From CAYLZW01 sp964388085 (lineage in GTDB: Bacteria; Myxococcota; UBA727; CAYLZW01), in assembly GCA_964388085.1 (NCBI GenBank), contig CAYLZW010000009.1, positions 1 to 51,926 of the forward strand: 51,926 nucleotides of DNA. Direction: 5' to 3'. A program made the translations under genes and the position numbers. Under the pieces are notes generated by a model. That model saw only the letters and a program-made list of their open reading frames with translations, made no database searches and was not told the DNA's origin. Positions 45,907 to 51,926 of the stretch are shown one piece after another; the stretch's first letter is position 1; the number at the start of each line of letters is the position of its first letter.

Positions 45907-46503
45907 TCAGTTTTTTCGCCGCCGCAGGCCCGCTTGATCGTCGAGCTCCCCGAGCAGGAGGCGCGCGGCGCCGCCGAGATAGCGATCCTCGGTCTCGCGC
46001 TGCGCACGCAGCCAGAGGGGGTAGGCCTTCGCGACCAGCGCCCTGCCCTTGCTCGTGACGCGCAGCGCGCGCTGGCGCTTGTCGGCCCCCGCGGACACGC
46101 GCAAAAAGCCCCGCTCGCGCAGCACGGCGACGTTGCGCGAGAGCGTCGACTGCTCGAGCCCGAGGACCTCCGCGAGCTCGCCCATGCCGAGATCGGCGCG
46201 CAGCTCGACGGCGCACAGCAGGGTCAGCTGCGTGGCCTTGAGTCCCGTCGACGCGAGCGCGGCGTCGTAGTCGCGGGTGATGAGGCGGGCGGTGCGGCGC
46301 GCGCGGAAGCACAGGCAGCGGCTCGCCATATCGACGAGCGCGGCCCGCGACGGAGCCGAGGGGTCCGCCGCCGCTCGCGGAGCTGCGTCTGTCGTCGACG
46401 GCGCCTTCGTCCCGGAGGCCTTCGCCGCCGCAGCCTTCGCCGCCGCAGCCTTCGCCGAGGGAGACTTCGTCGACGGAGACTTCATCGAGGGAGGGCGTGC
46501 CAC
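45907..46503 (-). CDS. MarR-family regulator with histone-like Lys/Ala N-terminal tail
   Basis: From GTG 46503 the product is 198 residues. Residues about 65-190 form a MarR winged helix: SRCLCFRARRTARLITRDYD, then STGLKATQLTLLCAVELRAD, the recognition region LAEVLGLEQSTLSRNVAVLR, and ERGFLRVSAGADKRQRALRV for the wing. The first 50 residues are basic and low-complexity (KSPSTKSPSAKAAAAKAAAA), like histone H1 or AlgP tails. The start is uncertain: ATG 46485 would remove only six residues and neither has a strong ribosome site. MarR dimers usually repress genes for stress or efflux in response to small phenolic or oxidant ligands. It is divergent from the ATPase/MscS operon. Confidence 0.82.
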   Translation of the reverse strand: MARPPSMKSPSTKSPSAKAAAAKAAAAKASGTKAPSTTDAAPRAAADPSAPSRAALVDMASRCLCFRARRTARLITRDYDAALASTGLKATQLTLLCAVELRADLGMGELAEVLGLEQSTLSRNVAVLRERGFLRVSAGADKRQRALRVTSKGRALVAKAYPLWLRAQRETEDRYLGGAARLLLGELDDQAGLRRRKN

Positions 46504-46690
46504 GAGGTCGCCTTTGGTCCGGGCGCTGCGTCTTCGAGCGGCAGCATACGGGTCGACGACACCTCTGCCCAGCCGGCGAGCGCGGCGCGTCGATCGCGCG
46601 CCATCCGAGGAGAGGGACGCCGCACCGGGTCGCCTGCGCTGAGCATGCAGCTTTCTTGTGCCGCGCCGCCCCGTCCGGGATTCTCCCGTC

Positions 46691-49600
46691 ATGAAGCCCG
46701 CGCTCCTCGTCGTGCTGCTGCTCGGCGCCCCGATCCCCGCGCAGTCGCCTCACGACGCTGGGGCGGAGGCGGACCCAGCCGTTGGCGCCGCGGAGGAGCT
46801 GCTGCGCCTCGAGCGTTGGGCGGCGCCGAGCGCCGCGCTCCCCGACGACGACACGCTCGCGCTCGCGCTCGACGTGAAGGACACCGGCGTGCCGACGCTG
46901 CGCGAGCGGGCCAACGAGCTCCGGCTGCGGCTCGGCTCGGGCGAGCTGTCCGACGGCGGCGTGGCGGACGCGGGTGACGACGAGGACCTCCTTTTGCGCG
47001 CGAAGCTCGAGGTGCTCGAGCGCTTGATCGCGGAGCGGCTGAGCGCAGGACAGGCGCTGGTGCAGCGACGCGTCGACGAGGCGCGCGCCGAGCAGCGCCG
47101 CGCCGCCGACGAGAGCCGGCGCGCGGAGGCGGCGCAGCAGCGCGCGCTCGAGGACGCCGCCAACGCGCGCTCGGCCCTGCTCGAGCAGGCCTACGCTCGG
47201 GTCGCGGCCGTGGAGGGCATGAACGCGACCATCGCCGGGCACCGCGCCGCGCTTCACGACGAGACGAGCGCGCAGCTCGCGGAGGTGCGCCAGGCCGGGG
47301 AGGACGCCGCCCGCCTCTTGAACGCGGCGCGGCGGGTCGAGCGCACAGGCGCCGACGCCGCCGTCGACGCCCTGCTGCTCGAGGTGCTCGAGAAGCAACG
47401 CGCGCTGCTCGACGGCGTCCTCGGCGCGCTGCTCGAGCGGGAGCGGCTGCCCGACGATCTCGAGGGCGCCGACGCCATGGCCGGGGACGCCCTCCGGGAC
47501 GCGAACCGTCTCGCGGGCGCCCTCGGCAGCGAGGAGCGCGGCGACGTGCAGCGCGGCATCGAGGCGCTGCACAGCGTCGCGCGCTCGCTGAGCGAAGAGC
47601 TCTCGAGCCTGCGCACGGCGACCCACGAGCGCTGGTACCGCGTTGCGGAGCGGCGGCTCGAGGTCGCCGGCCTGCTCCAGGAGGCCCGTCACGCGCTGCT
47701 CGATCGGGTCAGCGCCGACATGCGTTCGCGCCTGCATGGGCTCAGCGAGGTCGGCGCCGACAACGTCTCGGTGGGCACCCTGCAGGTGTGGTGCTCGCTG
47801 CGCTTTCACGTCGTGAGGCGCGCGCACGACTTCCGTCACCTCGGCGAGCGCCTGTCGGACGGCATCCAGCTCGGCAAGGTGGTGTGGGCGCTCAGCCTCA
47901 GCTTGTTCGCGCTGCTGTTGTCGACGTGGGTGTGGCGGCGCGCGCCGGCGCTCTTCGATCGCGTGAAGAAGCTCGCGCTCAAGTCGGCCCAGACGCCGGC
48001 ATACGCCCGCTTCGTCGGATCGTGGCTCAACGTGCTCGAGGTCCTGGCGCCGCGCGGCTTCCTGATCGCCCTGCTCTTGTGGCTGCAGGGCGTGCTCACC
48101 GAGGTCGCCCCCGAGCCCGAGCTGAGCATCGTGGTCGAGGTGATCGTCTGGGTGCTCGCGTACCAGCTCTCGTCGCGGCTGTTGCACATGCTCATCCTGC
48201 GCCTCGCGCGCCGGCGCCTGTCGCTCACCGTGGTCCAGAAGCTGCGCATCCTGCGCAGCGTGCGCCTCGCCCTGCGCTACGGCTTCATCGTCGCCTACGT
48301 GCTCGACGTCATGGGGCAGCTCGTTGGGCACGGGGTGCTCTACGGCGGCGTGCGCGTGGGCGCGCTCCTCGGCGCGGCGCCGATCCTCGGCGTGCTCGTC
48401 CAGCGCTGGCGCGAGGACATCGCCGCCGCGTACCTCGCGCACCAACCGAATTCGCGGCTGGCCCGCGCCGTCGAAGGCGCGCGCGACCGCTGGTACGGCT
48501 TCTTCGTCGCCGTCGCGGCCTTCGGTGTGGTGGCCGGCCACGGCGCCGGCGTGCTCGGCCGCGACTTCGTGCTCGGGTTCGACCAGAGCCGCAAGGCGCT
48601 CGCGTACCTGTTCCGCCTGCGCATCGAGCGGCAAGCGCAGCGCCGCGGCCTCTCCAAGGTCGACATCGCGGTGCTGCCACAGGCCGTGCGTGAGGCCTTC
48701 GCCGATCGTCCGCTCGAGAAGGGCAAGCTCCTCGTCGATCGCTTCAGCGACGTCCCGCGCGTGCTCGAGGCCGTGCGCCGCTTCCCGAGCGGGCACAGCT
48801 CGATGCTCCTGCACGGGCAGCGAGGGATGGGCCGGACCACCTGGCTATCGCAGCTCGAACACCAGCTCGACGACGACCGGCCGCTCCTCTGGTGGACGCC
48901 GACGCAGCGCATCCTGTCCGTCGATGAGCTCTGCCGCGCGCTCGCCGAGGCCGTCGGCGTAAAGGGCCAGCCACGGACCTTGGCGGAGCTCACGATCGCG
49001 CTCCAGCAGGGCGGGCCTCGGGTCATCGTCATCGACGGCATCGACCAGCTCTTCTTGCGCGCGCTCGACGGCTACCGCGCCATCCACGCTCTCACCGAGG
49101 TGATGGACCGGACGCGAGAGCACGTCTTCTGGCTGCTCTCGGCCTCGACGCCGGCCTTCCGCCACCTCTGCAAGACGCGCTCGTTCGATCAGCACATCGG
49201 CCAGACGCTCACGCTCGGGCGCTGGTCCGAGGGGGACATCCGCGACCTGATTCAGCGGCGGCAACACGCGTCCGGTGTCGGCGTCTCGTTCGAGGACCTG
49301 ATCGTCCGTGACGTCGAGGGCGACCGGCTGCCGACGCAGGTGGTCGAGACCGAGGACGGCTACATCCGCCTGTTGTGGAACTTCGCCGAGGGGAACCCCC
49401 GCGTGGCGCAGCTCTTCTGGCTGCACTCGCTCTACAACGCCTCGAGCGGCGAGCAGCTGCGCGTGCGGCTGTACTCCGCGCCCTCCGCCGACGACCTCGA
49501 GGCGCTCTCCGAGGCCGACCGCTTCGCGCTCGCCGCGGTGTACCTGCACGGATCGCTCACCAAAGCGGAGGCCGCGCGGGCCTGCCGCCTGCCGCTCGAC

Positions 49601-49741
49601 GTCACTCGCGCCCACTTCGCGCGCGCGCTCGCCCTCGGACTCTACGAGGAGGCCTCGCCGGGCAGCGGCCGCTACGGGGTCAGCGCCGTCTTCTTCGAGG
49701 GCGCCGTGCGCTACCTGCGGCGCAAGAACCTGCTCGTGTGA
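46691..49741 (+). CDS. Exported coiled-coil, multi-TM protein with C-terminal P-loop-like ATPase domain
   Basis: 1016 residues from ATG 46691, the start that gives a signal peptide (MKPALLVVLLLGAPIPAQ). Residues about 30-390 are helical and coiled-coil rich (EQRRAADESRRAEAAQQRAL), presumably periplasmic. TM segments lie from about residue 398 (LSLSLFALLLSTWVW) to about 640. From about residue 690 there is an AAA/STAND-like ATPase: a Walker A-like loop at 709-716 reads GQRGMGRT, with Arg715 where Lys is expected, and Walker B is VIVIDGID at 778-785. A winged-helix-like C-terminus (about 930-1016) ends in YLRRKNLLV. The N-terminal coiled coil and TM block recall MscK-type channels, which lead into a pore; here the pore is encoded by the next gene. 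No family name recognised. Confidence 0.8.
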   Translation: MKPALLVVLLLGAPIPAQSPHDAGAEADPAVGAAEELLRLERWAAPSAALPDDDTLALALDVKDTGVPTLRERANELRLRLGSGELSDGGVADAGDDEDLLLRAKLEVLERLIAERLSAGQALVQRRVDEARAEQRRAADESRRAEAAQQRALEDAANARSALLEQAYARVAAVEGMNATIAGHRAALHDETSAQLAEVRQAGEDAARLLNAARRVERTGADAAVDALLLEVLEKQRALLDGVLGALLERERLPDDLEGADAMAGDALRDANRLAGALGSEERGDVQRGIEALHSVARSLSEELSSLRTATHERWYRVAERRLEVAGLLQEARHALLDRVSADMRSRLHGLSEVGADNVSVGTLQVWCSLRFHVVRRAHDFRHLGERLSDGIQLGKVVWALSLSLFALLLSTWVWRRAPALFDRVKKLALKSAQTPAYARFVGSWLNVLEVLAPRGFLIALLLWLQGVLTEVAPEPELSIVVEVIVWVLAYQLSSRLLHMLILRLARRRLSLTVVQKLRILRSVRLALRYGFIVAYVLDVMGQLVGHGVLYGGVRVGALLGAAPILGVLVQRWREDIAAAYLAHQPNSRLARAVEGARDRWYGFFVAVAAFGVVAGHGAGVLGRDFVLGFDQSRKALAYLFRLRIERQAQRRGLSKVDIAVLPQAVREAFADRPLEKGKLLVDRFSDVPRVLEAVRRFPSGHSSMLLHGQRGMGRTTWLSQLEHQLDDDRPLLWWTPTQRILSVDELCRALAEAVGVKGQPRTLAELTIALQQGGPRVIVIDGIDQLFLRALDGYRAIHALTEVMDRTREHVFWLLSASTPAFRHLCKTRSFDQHIGQTLTLGRWSEGDIRDLIQRRQHASGVGVSFEDLIVRDVEGDRLPTQVVETEDGYIRLLWNFAEGNPRVAQLFWLHSLYNASSGEQLRVRLYSAPSADDLEALSEADRFALAAVYLHGSLTKAEAARACRLPLDVTRAHFARALALGLYEEASPGSGRYGVSAVFFEGAVRYLRRKNLLV

Positions 49742-49780
49742 GGCCGCGCTCTCGCTGGCGAGCGCGACGGAAGGGACCCG

Positions 49781-50620
49781 ATGGATACCGACAACGTACA
49801 GTCCGTCATGTCGATGGTGCGCGTCGGCGGCCTGTTCACGGCCGCGGTCGTCCTCGTCATCACCTACATCACGGCGCGCATCACGACGACGACGCTCGAG
49901 CGGCTCGGCGGACGCCTCGGCGAGCGCCGCCTGCTCCTGCAGCAGATCGCCGCCTTCGCGCGCTTCGGCATCTACTTCATCGGCATCTTCCTGGCGGCCG
50001 TGTCCGCGGTCGAGCTGCGCCAGGAGACCGTGCTGGCGCTCTCCGGCACCGCGGGCGTCGCGCTCGGCTTCGCCTTCAAGGATCTGGCGGTCAGCGTCCT
50101 CTCGGGGCTCACCATCCTCATCGACAAACCCTTCCAGGTGGGCGACCGCATCACCGTCGGCGACATCTACGGCGACGTCGTGTCCATCGGCCTGCGCTCG
50201 GTGCGCATCCAGCTGCTCGACACCAGCATCGTCACCATCCCGAGCAGCCGCTTCATGAACGACGAGGTCTCCTCCGGGAACACCGGCGAGCTCAACATGA
50301 TCTGCACCATCGACTTCTTCGTCGCCATGGACCAGGACATCCGCCTGGCGCTGCGGCTCATCGAGGACATCGTCAAGAGCAGCCGCTACTGCCACCTCGA
50401 GAAGCGCTCTCCCGTGCACGCGCGCCAGCTGCCGCCGGTGCAGCACTACGCGGTGCGCCTGCGCGCCTTCGCCTGCGTCATCGACACGCAGTACGAGATC
50501 GCCTTCGTCAACGATGTGACCTGCGCGGTCCTGCAGGCGTTCAAGGAGCACGGCATCATGTCGGCCCAGACGGCAGGCGCAACGGCGCCCCAGCTGTCGA
50601 GCGCTGGCTCCGCGGCCTGA
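49781..50620 (+). CDS. MscS-family mechanosensitive channel (compact pore)
   Basis: 279 residues, the size of E. coli MscS. TM1 and TM2 lie at about residues 14-33 and 55-78. The TM3 pore helix is GTAGVALGFAFKDLAVSVLS, and the beta domain starts ILIDKPFQVGDRITVGDIYG and SVRIQLLDTSIVTIPSSRFM. The C-terminal alpha/beta chamber follows. Such heptameric channels open under membrane tension to release solutes. ATG 49781 follows GGAAGGG by a suitable spacing and lies 39 bases after the stop of the ATPase gene on the same strand, so the two are almost certainly one operon. Confidence 0.95.
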   Translation: MDTDNVQSVMSMVRVGGLFTAAVVLVITYITARITTTTLERLGGRLGERRLLLQQIAAFARFGIYFIGIFLAAVSAVELRQETVLALSGTAGVALGFAFKDLAVSVLSGLTILIDKPFQVGDRITVGDIYGDVVSIGLRSVRIQLLDTSIVTIPSSRFMNDEVSSGNTGELNMICTIDFFVAMDQDIRLALRLIEDIVKSSRYCHLEKRSPVHARQLPPVQHYAVRLRAFACVIDTQYEIAFVNDVTCAVLQAFKEHGIMSAQTAGATAPQLSSAGSAA

Positions 50621-50710
50621 GGGCCAGACATCCCGGACCCGCCACACGGCCGAGTTGAGCGTTTGGTGTCGAGGTTGTATCGAGGAGCTGCGGCGCGTCT
50701 GTGCGCCGTC

Positions 50711-51160
50711 ATGAGACCTTTACCTGCTCCGCCGAGCGCCGGGGGATACGTGGCCACCGATCGTCGACGTCGCGACCGCCGTCGAGCCGAGATGCCGGTC
50801 TCCGCAGATCGCCGCCAGAACGATCGGCGCGCGCATGATCGCCGCATCGCCGCGCGCGCGCCGCTCGATCTCTGGGTCGAGGAGGAGCGCGGCAACGAGC
50901 TCTACTTCCGCCGCACGGGCAATGTCTCGAAAGGCGGCGTCTACTTCGAGCAGACCATCCCGCACGCGCTCGGCACCAAGGTGAAGCTGCGCTTCACGCT
51001 GCCGGGAGACAGCGAGGTCATCGAAGCGCTCGGCGAGATCGTGAACACGCCGAACGTGAAGGACGGCCTCGGCATGGGCCTCAAGTTCGTGCTGATCGCG
51101 CCCGAGCACCAACGTCGCCTCGAGGCCTTCGTCGATCGCTTCGGCACCGTCGAGGCCTGA
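50711..51160 (+). CDS. PilZ-domain protein, myxobacterial type
   Basis: 149 residues from ATG 50711 (GTG 50750 is an alternative start). The N-terminal 50 residues are strongly basic with repeated RR pairs (TDRRRRDRRR, ADRRQNDRRAHDRRIAAR). The PilZ fold follows: the RxxxR part lies in RRIAAR, and NVSKGGVYFE is the [DN]xSxxG part. TKVKLRFTLPGDSEVIEALG and GLGMGLKFVLI complete the beta barrel. Binding of cyclic di-GMP is expected because both motifs are present. No effector domain is attached. Confidence 0.85.
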   Translation: MRPLPAPPSAGGYVATDRRRRDRRRAEMPVSADRRQNDRRAHDRRIAARAPLDLWVEEERGNELYFRRTGNVSKGGVYFEQTIPHALGTKVKLRFTLPGDSEVIEALGEIVNTPNVKDGLGMGLKFVLIAPEHQRRLEAFVDRFGTVEA

Positions 51161-51202
51161 GCTGCTGCCCCTCGCTCGAGGAGCAACAGCCCAGCGAACG
51201 CG

Positions 51203-51538
51203 CTAAGAGTTCACCAGCTGGTTGTCCGGACGCCGAGGCGCTTCGGTCTTCCCGCGCGGGTTCGTCTTCTGGCCCTTGTAGCTCGGCGCGAGGTTCGCGT
51301 TGATCTGCGCCCAGTACGCGTCCTGCTCGGGGTCATCGATGATGGCGCCGATGGGACACTCGGGGAGGCAGGCGCCACAGTCGATGCACTCGACCGGATC
51401 GACGACGACCATGGACTGGCCCTCGCTGGGGTAGCCCGCGGGCATGGCGCCGACGAAGTGCATGCAGTCCGCGGGGCAGACCTGCACGCACGCCGCGTAA
51501 ACCTCGGAGATGCACTTCTGTGTGATGACGTGGGTCAT
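51203..51538 (-). CDS. Seven-iron-type ferredoxin
   Basis: 111 residues with cysteines at 9, 17, 21, 25, 51, 54, 57 and 61. The spacing C9-x7-C17-x3-C21-P, with Glu12 where 8Fe ferredoxins have a second Cys, matches the Azotobacter FdI-type protein, in which C9, C17 and C61 hold a [3Fe-4S] cluster and C21, C51, C54 and C57 a [4Fe-4S] cluster (CIDCGACLPECP). Length and the C-terminal Asn/Lys/Pro-rich extension (KGQKTNPRGKTEAPRRPDNQ) also fit. Start ATG 51538 has GGAGACC before it. Electron carrier; partners not visible here. Confidence 0.94.
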   Translation of the reverse strand: MTHVITQKCISEVYAACVQVCPADCMHFVGAMPAGYPSEGQSMVVVDPVECIDCGACLPECPIGAIIDDPEQDAYWAQINANLAPSYKGQKTNPRGKTEAPRRPDNQLVNS

Positions 51539-51626
51539 GTGGTCTCCGTCTTCACCTTTCGGGTGATCGATGTAGGGCGATATTGCGCGACCGCTACCCT
51601 CGAAATCAAGCGAACGACCCGCGACG

Positions 51627-51662
51627 ACACAGCGTCGGAGACAGCGTCGGACACAGCGTCGG
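51627..51662. repeat. Three tandem 12-bp repeats upstream of the ferredoxin gene
   Basis: Units ACACAGCGTCGG, AGACAGCGTCGG and ACACAGCGTCGG run back to back, about 90-125 bases upstream of the ferredoxin start and just downstream of the PilZ gene end. Nothing else is seen between 51539 and 51711 apart from the ferredoxin leader. Confidence 0.75.
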
Positions 51663-51711
51663 ACCGCGCGCGCGCCCGCGGGTGTGCTGCATCACCCAGG
51701 CGGAGACGCGC

Positions 51712-51926
51712 TCAGCCGCGCGGGCGCGTCAGCAGGTGCTCGACGAGCTTCTGCGAGTAGCTCGTCAGCTCGGTGAACACGACGCCCATGCCGGCCGGCT
51801 CGCCGCCACCGGGGGGGACCACGCGCACCACCTCGCCGATGCCCTCGATGGTCTCGAAGTCCGAGACGATCACCGTGAAGCGCAGGTCCACGCGCGTGCC
51901 GACGGGGAGCGGGTCGTCCGAGCGGA
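51712..51926 (-). CDS. PilZ-domain protein, C-terminal part (runs off the window)
   Basis: The minus-strand frame ending at TGA 51712-51714 is open to the right edge and encodes about 71 residues. VGTRVDLRFTVIVSDFETIE, GIGEVVRVV and PAGMGVVFTELTSYSQKLVE match the second half of the myxobacterial PilZ barrel seen also in the gene at 50711. The N-terminal c-di-GMP motifs would lie beyond the edge. No start is visible. Confidence 0.8.
   Translation of the reverse strand, partial: RSDDPLPVGTRVDLRFTVIVSDFETIEGIGEVVRVVPPGGGEPAGMGVVFTELTSYSQKLVEHLLTRPRG

Overview
The window is a high-GC, densely coding piece of a Gram-negative genome, most likely from the phylum Myxococcota. The family content supports this: DUF4215 and fibro-slime repeat lipoproteins, tails that resemble MYXO-CTERM, PilZ proteins of the myxobacterial type, a receiver-DUF4388 regulator, and many lipoproteins of unknown role. 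I cannot place it below phylum. A run of exactly 100 N inside a repeat-rich gene (42488-42587) and a mutase gene that loses its homology at the left edge show that this is draft sequence.

Layout. 1-2547: methylmalonyl-CoA mutase (5' part missing) overlapping its chaperone GTPase meaB. 2560-5050: a degraded-looking fragment and small secreted proteins. 5204-9560: an RND-superfamily exporter, a CBS-pair protein, a TIMP-like secreted protein and an unknown protein. 9573-12091 (minus): a small protein with four copies of a seven-residue motif, a secreted SRPBCC protein and a GT4 glycosyltransferase. 12265-18832: two carbohydrate-active enzymes (an alpha/alpha-toroid glycosidase-like protein and a GH31 glucosidase) around an orphan substrate-binding lipoprotein. 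18972-24392 (minus): a TPR protein, a diguanylate cyclase whose sensor domain carries a haem c motif, a DsbA-type lipoprotein and threonine ammonia-lyase.

24500-27292 holds the most unusual locus. Four overlapping genes are recognisable as NADH-quinone oxidoreductase subunits A, B, C and D, but they lack the residues that bind cluster N2 and quinone. No other complex I genes accompany them. 27471-33891 encodes a 1415-residue cysteine-rich fibro-slime lipoprotein and a vWA-like exported protein. 33906-39813 has alanine racemase divergent from an operon of an MscS-type channel and two cation/proton antiporter-like proteins. 40184-43122 is a membrane-anchored response regulator with a TPR tail, interrupted by the assembly gap. 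43135-45492 (minus) has tsaD, a membrane protein and a glutaredoxin-domain lipoprotein, followed by tRNA-Arg(CCG).

46691-50620 is the second notable locus. A 1016-residue exported coiled-coil/membrane/ATPase protein is followed 39 bases later by a compact MscS pore, which resembles a split MscK-type channel that has gained an ATPase. The right end has a PilZ protein, a seven-iron-type ferredoxin and the tail of a second PilZ protein. I see no rRNA, CRISPR array, intact insertion sequence or prophage. All statements about homologues come from recalled family knowledge; no searches were run.
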